Source: OMOG01 sp041485845
GTDB taxonomy: Bacteria > Acidobacteriota > Terriglobia > Bryobacterales > Bryobacteraceae
Direction of reading: 5' to 3'
Length of the DNA stretch: 10,003 nucleotides
Assembly (NCBI GenBank): GCA_041485845.1
Contig: JBGPKH010000312.1
Location: 1-10,003 of the forward strand
This document shows positions 1 through 7,161 of this stretch, piece by piece. Made by a program: the position numbers and the translations under genes. Each line of letters begins with the position of its first letter. Within the stretch, counting starts at the first letter, position 1. The notes under the pieces are model-generated. The model was not told the origin of the DNA. It worked only from the letters and a program-made list of their open reading frames with translations, and did not search any database.

Positions 1-520
1 AGCGAACATAGATGGTCTTGCGCGATCGTACGGTTTCGATCCGGTCGGTGGAGAAGGCGTGCATCGCAGGAGACAGCAAACGAGGCTGTTCTTCGGCAAA
101 GACGTCGGCGACTGTGCGGTGGTCGCCGCCGGGCCAGCGCCGTTGGTGCGCGACCTGGTCGCGCCAGAGTAAGGCCTGGCGATTGCATTCGGCCAGCGTG
201 GTAAAGGTTCGGCCGGCCCAAAACGAGTCGCGAACATAGCGGATGGCTCGTTCCACGCGACCTTTCTGATTGCCGGCGCGGACTTGGCAAGGCCGTGGGG
301 CGAAGTGATAATGCGCGCTCAACTCGATCAGCCGGGGGTGAAATTGGATCTGGTTGCCGCGGCGCTCCAGCACGGCACTTTTGAGATTGTCGTAAAGAAT
401 TACTCGCGGTTGCCCGGACCAGTATTCAAACGCATGCACGTGGCCGCGCAGGAAGTTCTCCATGGTTTGATCGAAGAAGAACTCCAGATACAAAGCTCGG
501 GAATAGGACAGTGTCACCTG
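1..520 (-). pseudogene. istA: IS21-family transposase IstA, N-terminally truncated fragment
   Basis: The minus-strand frame gives about 170 uninterrupted residues typical of the IstA integrase core. It begins around LSYSRALYLEFF and continues through RVILYDNLKSAV, FHPRLIELSAHYHFAPRPC and GNQKGRVERAIRYVRDSF to SRKTIYVR at the window edge. The Asp of YDNLKSAV and the Glu of GRVERAI are the second and third members of the DDE triad of this family. The N-terminal helix-turn-helix and the first catalytic Asp (normally in a VDWG-like motif some 20-30 residues before LSYSRA) are absent: upstream of about position 520 the frame stays open but no longer resembles IstA, and no Asp-Trp motif is visible there. 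IstA normally works with the ATPase IstB, encoded just downstream, which would lie beyond the left edge. The copy looks inactive because its 5' end is missing. Confidence 0.85.
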
Positions 521-730
521 AGTTATGCACACGATCAGCGTTCCGAGCGCTGGTTCCGCCCTGCTGATGCCGTCTGTCGTTGAGTGAGTCAGTTCGTTTT
601 TCGCTGCTTCATCATCCTCCCGAGAGTCCGTTCCCGCCAAGCCCGGCACCGAAGTTCCTGTCTCCGTTGCGCTTGCAGCCCGTGCATAAAGTTCTATGCG
701 CAGCGCTCGCAGGACCGGCGGGGAGTGTTT
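521..730. other. Unassigned junction between the two IS fragments
   Basis: No gene is recognisable here. The minus-strand frame of the IstA fragment stays open through this stretch as far as the stop of the IS1380-type fragment at 731-733, but its translation (rich in Ala, Thr and Glu) shows no transposase motifs. It probably contains the right break of the IS21 remnant and the 3' non-coding end of the IS1380-type element. No convincing terminal inverted repeat could be picked out by eye. Confidence 0.4.
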
Positions 731-1265
731 TCAGCGCAGTGCCGGCACCATCACCGGCGCGTAGCCTTGCGGGCGCAGTGCAATCCGGCGCAGTCGCTCC
801 ATCAGCCGCTCCAACACTCCCTTCTCCTCGTACGGATCGCTGTAGCTCACTCCGGTGCGGCCGGCGTGGCGCCAGATCTTGGCCGCCACGAACAGGAAAC
901 GGAGGCGCGAGGTCGCCAGAGTCGTGTGTTGCAGTTCGCTGGCGTCGGCCTGAGGCTCGCGGTTGAACAGCATCAGCCAACAGTTCAGGTTGTAGGCCAG
1001 CATGGCCAACTGGAAATGATTGCAGTTCACGTCGAAGCGACCGGAGGGGTGCGCCGCCAGCCCGGCATCGTTGTTCGCCTCCTTGATCAGGTTTTCCGCG
1101 CCGCCGCGCTGATTGTAAAACCAGACCACGAAGTCGATGGGCTCGCTGAAGTCGGTTACGAAGACCCGGTACTTGTACTGGCTGGACAATTCCCGGTCGC
1201 AATCACGATCGTGGCCGCCGAATCTGCGGCACGCGTCAAGCAGCACGAGCTGAGAAAAGTGTAGC
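731..1265 (-). pseudogene. IS1380-type transposase, C-terminal fragment
   Basis: About 170 residues on the minus strand match the C-terminal part of IS1380-like DDE transposases. The sequence runs from QYKYRVFVTDF through FYNQRGGAENLIKEANNDAG, HPSGRFDVNCNHFQLAMLAY and NLNCWLMLFNRE, then a basic tail ending in ALRPQGYAPVMVPALR before a TGA at 731-733. The Glu in RGGAEN lies in the conserved Y-x2-R-x3-E block that carries the third catalytic acid. The N-terminal two thirds, with the first two catalytic Asp residues, are missing: the homology fades around 1246-1265, only about 50 bp from the end of the DUF1552 gene. Its frame runs back in phase to the TAG of the DUF1552 gene at 1313-1315, and the GTG at 1244-1246 is not a natural start. 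The family assignment rests on motif memory; IS4-like relatives are the alternative. Confidence 0.75.
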
Positions 1266-1312
1266 CGAGAGGTTTCCTTGGCGTGCGGCCGCGACCCGTC
1301 GGGAGCCCCACC

Positions 1313-2653
1313 CTACGTCAGATCCAGTCCTTCGAGCTTGCCCGTGGCGTCGCCGAAATGCTCCATCTGCACGCCCATGCGATCCATCATGGTCAGGAAC
1401 AGGTTGCACATGGGCGTCTCGCGGCGGTACACCACGCGCCGGCCCGTCTTGATGTAGTTTCCGCCGCGCCCCGCGATCAGGGTCGGCAGATCGTCGTGCA
1501 GGTGCCGGTTGCCGTCCGAAAGGCCCGCGCCGTAGACGATCATGGAATTATCGAGCAGCGTGCCGTCGCCCTCTTTGGTGGCCTTCAGCTTTTCCACCCA
1601 CGCCGCGAATTGTTTCATGTGATAGGTGTTGATCTGCGCGACCTTCTCCATCAGGTCCGCCTGATTGCGATGGTGCGTCAGCGGATGATGGCCGTCCGAG
1701 ATGCCCAGCTCGCGATACGCCCGCGAGGTCCCTTCGTGGGTCACCAGGAAGGTCAGCACGCGCGTCAAATCCGCCTGGAACGCGATGGTGATCATGTCGG
1801 TCATCAGCTTGAAGTGCTCGGCGAAGTCCGCCGGCACGCCGTAGGGCTTCTCCATGTGCGGATCGATCTGCGCGTTGTCTTTCTCGGCCTTCTCGAGCTG
1901 CCGCTCCACTTCGCGGATGGAACCGAGATACTCCTCGAGCTTGCGCTTGTCCGTCGGCCCCAGGCCGCTCTCCAGCTTGTGCGTGTCCTCGGTCACGAAA
2001 TCCAGGATGCTGCGCCGGTACTTGGCCTGGCGCACGCGCGCTTCCGGACTGAGCGCCACGCCGTTGCCGAACAAGTGCTCGAAAAGCGCCCGCGGATCGA
2101 GAATCGGCGGCAGCGGCTGGTTCTCGCTTCTCCACGCCAGGTTGTTGGTGTAGGCGCAGGAGTAGCCCGAGTCGCAGTCGCCGGATTGCCGCGCGTCTTC
2201 CAGTCCCAGCTCGAGCGAGGGGAATCGCGTCTGCCCGCCGATCTGCCGCGCCACGATCTGGTCCATCGAGACCCCGGCTCTGATGTCGGTAGTGCTCTTT
2301 TTGACCTGGATGCCGGTCAGGTACGACCCACAGCAGCGGCCGTGGTCGCCCGCGCCATCGAGCAACGCGCGCCCGGTGTTGTGAGTGAGATTGCCGAGCA
2401 GCAGAATGTCGTCCTTGTAGGGCTGAAGCGGCTCGAGGATGCGCGGCAGCTTTTCGAGCTTGCCCTCGTAGCCGGGATTCCAGTTCCGCATGTCGATGCC
2501 GTTGGGCACGTAGACAAACGCCATGCGGACCGGCGGCTTGCCGGGCGCGGCGGAAGCGAATGCCGGCGCCATGGCATCCAGGAACGGTAGCGCGACGGCA
2601 GTGCCCATCCCCCGGAGAAACGTTCGTCTCGGCAGCGCCTTACGAAGGATCAT
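1313..2653 (-). CDS. DUF1552 (HXXSHH) family exported protein, Tat signal
   Basis: This 446-aa protein belongs to the DUF1552/HXXSHH family (PF07586), which occurs almost always next to PSCyt/PSD proteins like the gene upstream. The N-terminus has a twin-arginine motif (PRRTFLRG, R9-R10) followed by a hydrophobic stretch and an AFASAA cleavage region, so it is probably exported folded to the periplasm. The signature lies at residues 323-328 as HPLTHH, with Thr in place of Ser. The body keeps the family-like VPNGIDMRNWNP segment (49-60) and the LLDNSMIVYGAGLSDGN segment (366-382). The start is ATG at 2653: it overlaps the upstream stop as ATGA, has GAGG at a 10-nt spacing (2664-2667), and places the Tat motif correctly. 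The open frame extends further upstream to 3061, but that part lies inside the preceding gene. The biochemical function is not established; the fold family resembles alkaline-phosphatase/sulfatase-like proteins (recalled, not computed). Confidence 0.9.
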   Translation of the reverse strand: MILRKALPRRTFLRGMGTAVALPFLDAMAPAFASAAPGKPPVRMAFVYVPNGIDMRNWNPGYEGKLEKLPRILEPLQPYKDDILLLGNLTHNTGRALLDGAGDHGRCCGSYLTGIQVKKSTTDIRAGVSMDQIVARQIGGQTRFPSLELGLEDARQSGDCDSGYSCAYTNNLAWRSENQPLPPILDPRALFEHLFGNGVALSPEARVRQAKYRRSILDFVTEDTHKLESGLGPTDKRKLEEYLGSIREVERQLEKAEKDNAQIDPHMEKPYGVPADFAEHFKLMTDMITIAFQADLTRVLTFLVTHEGTSRAYRELGISDGHHPLTHHRNQADLMEKVAQINTYHMKQFAAWVEKLKATKEGDGTLLDNSMIVYGAGLSDGNRHLHDDLPTLIAGRGGNYIKTGRRVVYRRETPMCNLFLTMMDRMGVQMEHFGDATGKLEGLDLT

Positions 2654-4962
2654 CTCTGTGCAACCTCTTTCGGTTTTCCTGCGTTCTGGCTGGTAGCCAT
2701 CTCCCCCCGCCGCGACTGGAACGGAAGACTGCCCACGATCTGGTAGAGCAGCGACTGGAACGGATACCCGGACGGCGCCCAGTTGCGCGTGATTTCGTCC
2801 ACCGTGAGCCGGTCGCTCGCACCCAGCCCTCGTCCTAACGAGTATGTCAACATCTTCTCCACCATGCAACGCGCGAAATCGGGAAGCTGCGCGGTGAGGG
2901 CCGCGCGCATCTCGGACGGGCTGGAGAAAGACTTTCCGTTGGGCAGCGTGCCGCTCGAATCCACCGGGAACTTGCCATCCATGGTGCGCCACTTGCCGAT
3001 GCCGTCGTAGTTCTCGAGACCGAATCCCAGCACGTCCATCTTCGAGTGGCAGGACGCGCACACGGCGTTCGAGCGGTGCGTCTCCATCTGTTGCCGCAGG
3101 GACGCCGAGGCGCCCACGGCCGCTTCATCGAGCGGCGGAACATCGCCCGGCGGCGGCGGCGGCGGCGCGCCCAGAATATTTTGCAGGATGTACTTTCCGC
3201 GGATCACCACGGAGGTGCGGGTGGGATAGCTCGACACGGTGAGCACGCTGGCCTGGCCGAGCAGGCCGCCGCGCTGGCCGGTGGAGAGTTCCACGCGGCG
3301 AAAGTCCGCGCCCTTCACGTCCGGGATTCCGTAAAACTTCGCCAGCCGCTCATTCAGGAACGTGTATTTAGCATCCAGAAAATCCGCCAGCGGACGGTTT
3401 TCGCGGAAGACGTAGTCGAAGAACAGGCGCGTTTCGGTCTTCATCGCGTCGCGCAGTTCGGGACCCCATTCGGGAAACTTTTGCGGGTCGGGCTTGACCA
3501 CATCGAGATTGCGGAGCTCCAGCCACTGGCCCGCGAAGTTGTCCGCCAGCGCGGCGGAGCGCGGGTCGGCCAGCATGCGCTTCACCTGGGCCTCCATCGC
3601 GCCGGGCCCCCGCAGTTTGCCGGCCTCGGCCAGCCCCAGCAGCTCGTCATCGGGTAGCGAGCTCCACAGGAAGTAACTCAGCCGCGACGCCAGTTCGATG
3701 TCGGTAATCTTGTGGACCTTGGCCGGGTCCGTCGGAAAGGCGTCGTGCTCGATGCGGAACAGGAAATTCGGCGATACCAGCATGGCCTGGATCGCCAGTT
3801 GAATTCCCTGCTCGGCGGTCTGCCCGCCGGCCTTGGCCAGCGCGACGAACCTGGCGAGCGACGCTACCTCGGCGCGGGTCACGGGCCGCCGATACGCCCG
3901 GCGAGCGAGCGTGGAAACGATCTGGTCCACACAGGCGGCGCCGGCCGCAGGATCGCAGATCAGGATCTTCCTGCGGCTGGCTTTTTCCACCTTCGAGGCG
4001 TACGGCCCTACGAAAGTGATGGAGTCGAAAAACTTGTTCTTCTTGTTGTTGTAGAAATCTTTGGTGGTCAGATCTTTCACGAAGGGATCGTCGATGAAGC
4101 CCGCGCGGAAAACGTGGTCGCCCTCCGGCAGCAAAAGACGCATCTCCTCTTCCGAATAGGGATTGAAGTACACCAGGCCGGAGGGCTTGGTTTCGACGGG
4201 CATGGATTGCAGCAGCTTGCCATCCATCCAGAAGCCCATCTCCACCGGTTTGGCGTCCGCGGCGCGTTCGCCAGGCAGCCCGAAGCGCACCACATATTCG
4301 CCGTCGAAATCGATGCGATGAGAGGCCTCGATGGTGCTCACATCCACGCGGCGGATCCGGCGATCCTTGTTGTGGTACTGCGCTTCGATGGGCTTGGGCA
4401 GCGGGTTCGCTCCAATGGCCCGGGTCGCGATGCTTTCGGCCGCGGCCATGTACTTCTCCATCAGCACCGGCGAAACCGTCAACACATCGCCGATGTTGTC
4501 GAATCCGTTGCCCAGGTCGTCGGTGGGGAAACTCTTCTCCGCGCGGAAGTCCACCGCCAGAAGGTCGCGGATGGTGTTGGAGTACTCGCTGCGATTCAGG
4601 CGGCGCGCCGTGACGCGGCCGGGGTCGGGCTTCAGGTTGCGGTCGGCCTTGTCGAATTCACCCTGCAAGTATTGGATCGCCGCATCCAACTGTGGCGGAC
4701 GCGGCACGCCCTTGGGCGGCATTTCGCCGGAGCGAATCTTTTGCAGAATCTTTTCCCACCCCTCGCGGCTCTGCGCAACCGGGCCCGTCTTGACAAAGGC
4801 GGCGACGTCGAGGCCGCCCGACGCAAGCCGATCGTTGTGGCACGGCGAGCAGGTGCTGTTGAGTACGGGTTGGACGGTCTTCTCGAACGTAGGAGCGTCC
4901 GCGGCGAGCAGCCAGCCGCCCGCGCACACCGCGAAAACCAGGTTGCGAAAGCCCGACAGCAT
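2650..4962 (-). CDS. Exported PSCyt/PSD protein (DUF1587-1595-1592-1588-1585), haem-c motifs
   Basis: This 770-aa protein is a Planctomycete-type cytochrome-like protein. Residues 1-20 form a Sec signal peptide ending near LLAADA. A PSCyt1-like haem-binding domain follows, with CSPCH at 38-42. Next comes the DUF1587/PSD3 segment (about 119-183, with RRLNRSEYSNTIRDLL). A central beta-rich stretch (about 200-350) resembles a carbohydrate-binding-like insert. DUF1595 and DUF1592 segments follow (RRAYRRPVT, then SRLSYFLWSSLPDDEL). The DUF1588/PSCyt3 segment has a Pro-rich linker (APPPPPPGDVPP) and a second motif, CASCH, at 635-639; DUF1585/PSD2 is C-terminal (DFARCMVEKMLTYSLGR). I chose ATG 4962 because it starts the signal peptide and has GGAAAGGG at 4971-4978, 8 nt away; the frame stays open to 5235, but that extension is low-complexity and non-homologous. 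The family is thought to bind c-type haem in the periplasm; substrate and partner reaction are unknown. It is coupled by ATGA to the DUF1552 gene. Confidence 0.9.
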   Translation of the reverse strand: MLSGFRNLVFAVCAGGWLLAADAPTFEKTVQPVLNSTCSPCHNDRLASGGLDVAAFVKTGPVAQSREGWEKILQKIRSGEMPPKGVPRPPQLDAAIQYLQGEFDKADRNLKPDPGRVTARRLNRSEYSNTIRDLLAVDFRAEKSFPTDDLGNGFDNIGDVLTVSPVLMEKYMAAAESIATRAIGANPLPKPIEAQYHNKDRRIRRVDVSTIEASHRIDFDGEYVVRFGLPGERAADAKPVEMGFWMDGKLLQSMPVETKPSGLVYFNPYSEEEMRLLLPEGDHVFRAGFIDDPFVKDLTTKDFYNNKKNKFFDSITFVGPYASKVEKASRRKILICDPAAGAACVDQIVSTLARRAYRRPVTRAEVASLARFVALAKAGGQTAEQGIQLAIQAMLVSPNFLFRIEHDAFPTDPAKVHKITDIELASRLSYFLWSSLPDDELLGLAEAGKLRGPGAMEAQVKRMLADPRSAALADNFAGQWLELRNLDVVKPDPQKFPEWGPELRDAMKTETRLFFDYVFRENRPLADFLDAKYTFLNERLAKFYGIPDVKGADFRRVELSTGQRGGLLGQASVLTVSSYPTRTSVVIRGKYILQNILGAPPPPPPGDVPPLDEAAVGASASLRQQMETHRSNAVCASCHSKMDVLGFGLENYDGIGKWRTMDGKFPVDSSGTLPNGKSFSSPSEMRAALTAQLPDFARCMVEKMLTYSLGRGLGASDRLTVDEITRNWAPSGYPFQSLLYQIVGSLPFQSRRGEMATSQNAGKPKEVAQR
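3148..3165 (-). repeat. (CGG)6 trinucleotide run encoding hexaproline
   Basis: Six perfect CGG triplets on the plus strand read as six CCG proline codons in the PSCyt/PSD gene. They form the linker (APPPPPPGDVPP) that commonly precedes the second haem motif in this family. The use of a single codon makes it a likely slippage-prone microsatellite, so linker length may vary between strains. Confidence 0.8.
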
Positions 4963-5196
4963 TCTGAGTGCCCTTTCCGAGAGAAAACGTCCCTTTACAA
5001 ATCCTACCGCAAGTCCGGGCGCCCGCGGGCGAGAGGGGTATGCGACAGGACCCCTCCCTTGCTCGCCAAAGGACGGCCGCGGCAGCGGGAGCGGGAGCAA
5101 ATCCGCAAGTGGCGGTAAGCGGCCGACTGTAAGGTCCGGCACCGTTCTATGGTACCGGTCTGCAACTTTCCGGGTCGGAATGACGCGAATCCTCAC

Positions 5197-5202
5197 TATA
5201 AT
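5197..5202 (+). promoter_or_regulatory. Putative -10 box of the pseudopilin gene
   Basis: A perfect TATAAT lies 44 nt before the start codon of the pseudopilin gene, in an otherwise GC-rich intergenic region (4963-5246) between divergent genes. No good -35 hexamer is seen at a 16-18 nt spacing (the best positions read GTCGGA or TCGGAA), so a sigma-70-type promoter is suggested rather than shown. I could not find an equally convincing promoter for the divergent PSCyt/PSD operon in the same gap. Confidence 0.4.
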
Positions 5203-5246
5203 GCTGAAAGCATGGCTGCGAAGCTTGCACGCCATTCGGAGGGAAA

Positions 5247-6092
5247 ATGCGCGTAAAACGAGCCTCGCGCCGAGCGGGCTTCACTCTCATCGAACTGCTG
5301 GTAGTCATCGCCATCATCGCGATTCTGATCGGCCTTCTGCTTCCGGCCGTCCAGAAAGTGCGCGAGGCTGCGAACCGCGCCAGTTGCCAGAACAATCTCA
5401 AACAGATCGCACTAGCGCTGCACAACTACCACGACGCTACCGGCTTCTATACGAACAGCTTTGATGTACTGATGGGCTACGGGCTCAAGAACGGCACCAA
5501 CTGGGGAGAGAACAGCGGTCACCAGTTCCTCATCGGTTTGCTGAGAACGGGCGGGGGCTTTCAGGTTATGGCGACGCCCATTGCGCCCGCCTCGTTCGAT
5601 CTGTGCTCCATCAATGACGCCCAGAGGGATCCCGGCTGCTCGCAGATACCCAATGCCGGCCACATACGCAGCCGGATGCTACTGCTACTCGCGGCCGCCG
5701 CCACAGAGCCGATAATCAGAGCGATGGATACACGCCCCGGCGACATCGACAGACCGATGGACCTCGACGACATCCAGAACTACCTGGGACGCAACCACCT
5801 TGTGGACGATGTTTTCCGGGGCCTGGACACCGATGGCGATGGCTCAGTGACGATCGGGGAACTCTTCCCGCCGAATAACCGCGCGGCTATCAACGTCGGA
5901 GGGGGGGGCGGTATTAACCTCCTTCTTCCCGCGGTTGCCCCCATATTCCAACCGGGCGCCGGAGGCGAAGACCCCAACGCGATCGGGGTCAAGGGCTCGC
6001 AACTGCCTAACAAGTATTGCACCGACAGCCCCGGCAACGGCAACGACAAGCCGTGTCCGGTATTCCCGACGCCATCCACCGGCGGAAAGTAA
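5247..6092 (+). CDS. Prepilin-type pseudopilin (DUF1559-like) with EF-hand loop
   Basis: This 281-aa protein has a class III prepilin N-terminus: a short basic leader ending at G11, then FTLIELLVVIAIIAILIGLLLP with Glu16 as the conserved Glu5 of the mature chain. Cleavage by PilD/GspO-type prepilin peptidase is expected after G11, placing the protein in the inner membrane or a type II/IV-like pilus. Residues 33-62 (PAVQKVREAANRAS and NNLKQIALALHNYHD) match the start of the DUF1559 family. The rest diverges: residues 194-205 form a textbook EF-hand loop (DTDGDGSVTIGE), followed by a Gly-rich segment (218-222) and a Pro/Cys-containing tail; the H-X9-DG motif often found near the C-terminus of DUF1559 proteins is not seen. 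The start is ATG 5247 with GGAGG at 5238-5242, 4 nt away. It stands alone, divergent from the PSCyt operon and convergent with the nucleoside hydrolase gene. Confidence 0.88.
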   Translation: MRVKRASRRAGFTLIELLVVIAIIAILIGLLLPAVQKVREAANRASCQNNLKQIALALHNYHDATGFYTNSFDVLMGYGLKNGTNWGENSGHQFLIGLLRTGGGFQVMATPIAPASFDLCSINDAQRDPGCSQIPNAGHIRSRMLLLLAAAATEPIIRAMDTRPGDIDRPMDLDDIQNYLGRNHLVDDVFRGLDTDGDGSVTIGELFPPNNRAAINVGGGGGINLLLPAVAPIFQPGAGGEDPNAIGVKGSQLPNKYCTDSPGNGNDKPCPVFPTPSTGGK

Positions 6093-6145
6093 ATCGCAGC
6101 GCCGGCGGCGGTACGCGTCCTTCGTGGATCCGTCCGCCCCGGTGT

Positions 6146-7153
6146 TCAGACCTGCTTCTTCTGCTGTTGCGGCGGGCGGAACCGTTGCGGGCGGCCCGCC
6201 GGTTTCATACTCGCGATCTCAGTGTAAGTCTGGATGACCCGCTCTTTCTGCGCCGGATCGGCGATCAGGTATCGGTGCTTGCCTTCGGCCGAGGGCGCGA
6301 ACCGCGTACGGCCGTCGTCGAGTACGGTCACGGCGCCTGGCTCCGACAACTTGAAGTAGCCCTCCTGCGGACGGATCGCGTACAGCACGGCGGTCATGGC
6401 CCAGGATGGCGCATCGTACGGCATCGGCTTGTAGGCGCGGTAGGCGTCGACCACGGGGTGCGCCGGCGACCAGGCGAAATCCTTCTCGATGCCCGCTCCC
6501 GGAAACGGCAGCGCCGTGCCCACTTCACTGCCGGAGAACACGATCGGGGTGGGCCATTGGGCGAAGAGTTTCCTCGCCGCCGGAATGTCGCACGCGATGC
6601 CCGCCTCGGGCGGGCCATTCGGAAAGGCGCCGGCGGCCACGGTAAGGTGGCGGACCTTCTGCGCAATTACGGCCCTGGCGCCCGGCAGTTCGAGCAGTTT
6701 CGCCAGGTTCGTCGCGGGACCGGTGAGGACCACCATGGCATTCTGATCGTACTGGGCCGTCAGCGCGTTGCGAATCAGCGCCATCGGTTCCGCCGTGTCG
6801 TTGAGCTTCTCGATGGAACGCGCATAGGCCGGCTTGCCTTCCGGCGTACGCCGGGAGAGCGGCTCCACCAGCATGGGCGTATCCTCGGGCATCTTCCCCG
6901 CCAAGGCCATGCCCACAGCGGGGTTCCCGCCCCCGAACGGTCCCGGTTCGCCCATATAGAAACGCCCCACCGCATCGCAGTAAGCGGCCGCTTTGAGATT
7001 GGGCTTGGTGACGCTCACCGAGATCACGCGCGTTTCGTTCTTGCCCTGGAGCCCATACAGCATGGCCAGCGCCAGCGCGTCATCGATGCTGTTGCCCATG
7101 TCGCAATCGAAGACCGTCCCGGCGGGCGGCTTCCCTTGTCCTCCAAATTGCAT
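6146..7153 (-). CDS. Nucleoside hydrolase (inosine/uridine-preferring) superfamily protein
   Basis: This 335-aa protein has the nucleoside hydrolase fold. The N-terminal signature FDCDMGNSIDDALALA (15-30) keeps Asp16, Asp18, Asp24 and Asp25, equivalent to the Ca2+/catalytic Asp cluster, but has two extra residues between the Gly and the DD pair compared with the classical DTDPGxDD motif. GPATNLA (145-151) matches the GPxTN metal-site loop, PPEAGIACDIPAA (181-193) the AEFN-type ribose-binding loop, and YDAPSWAMTAVLYA (246-259) the region of the classical His-Asp pair. The His is Tyr246 here and the loop Asn is Gly185, so substrate use may differ from IU-nucleoside hydrolases. There is no signal peptide. 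ATG 7153 is fixed by AAGGAG (7162-7167, 8-nt spacing) and by an in-frame stop at 7172-7174. The C-terminus ends in a Pro/Gln/Lys tail. It is probably the last gene of the operon starting at 9808. Confidence 0.85.
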   Translation of the reverse strand: MQFGGQGKPPAGTVFDCDMGNSIDDALALAMLYGLQGKNETRVISVSVTKPNLKAAAYCDAVGRFYMGEPGPFGGGNPAVGMALAGKMPEDTPMLVEPLSRRTPEGKPAYARSIEKLNDTAEPMALIRNALTAQYDQNAMVVLTGPATNLAKLLELPGARAVIAQKVRHLTVAAGAFPNGPPEAGIACDIPAARKLFAQWPTPIVFSGSEVGTALPFPGAGIEKDFAWSPAHPVVDAYRAYKPMPYDAPSWAMTAVLYAIRPQEGYFKLSEPGAVTVLDDGRTRFAPSAEGKHRYLIADPAQKERVIQTYTEIASMKPAGRPQRFRPPQQQKKQV

Positions 7154-7161
7154 CCGGCATT

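Larger units (their letters stand above)
1..1265 (-). mobile_element. IS graveyard: two truncated transposases of different families
   Basis: This stretch holds the remains of two unrelated insertion sequences lying in the same orientation directly downstream of the DUF1552 gene. The left part encodes the catalytic core of an IS21-type IstA protein, and the right part encodes the C-terminal third of an IS1380-type transposase. Neither has an intact N-terminus, and I could not identify terminal inverted repeats or target-site duplications by eye. The simplest reading is successive insertion and decay. The left end of the IS21 element lies outside the window, so whether its C-terminus and an istB gene survive is unknown. 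Confidence 0.7.

Noticed and set aside
612..1202. Second minus-strand frame (196 codons) overlapping the IS1380-type fragment
   Set aside because: It is an Arg/Gly-rich shadow frame without transposase motifs.
1283..2590. Long plus-strand open frame (435 codons) opposite the DUF1552 gene
   Set aside because: It is an antisense shadow of a well-supported gene; the translation is rich in Arg, His and Val with no recognisable family, as expected from the complement of high-GC coding DNA.
2654..3061. N-terminal extension of the DUF1552 protein
   Set aside because: It lies within the coding sequence of the upstream gene and would bury the twin-arginine motif.
3148..3165. CGG repeat as a CRISPR-like or regulatory array
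   Set aside because: It is an in-frame proline-codon run inside a conserved Pro-rich linker; there are no spacers.
4921..4926. Lipoprotein signal around Cys13 of the PSCyt/PSD protein
   Set aside because: The residues before the Cys (F-A-V) do not form a lipobox, and a standard Sec cleavage site follows at LLAADA.
3712..5118. Long plus-strand open frame (468 codons) opposite the PSCyt/PSD gene
   Set aside because: Same shadow effect; the minus strand encodes clear family motifs throughout this stretch.
4963..5235. N-terminal extension of the PSCyt/PSD protein
   Set aside because: The frame is open, but the extension is Pro/Arg-rich and would bury the signal peptide; ATG 4962 directly begins a normal signal peptide with a purine-rich site 8 nt upstream.
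6093..6145. Bidirectional terminator between the convergent pseudopilin and nucleoside hydrolase genes
   Set aside because: Only a weak GGCGG/CCGCC pairing is seen, with a long loop and no T-tract.
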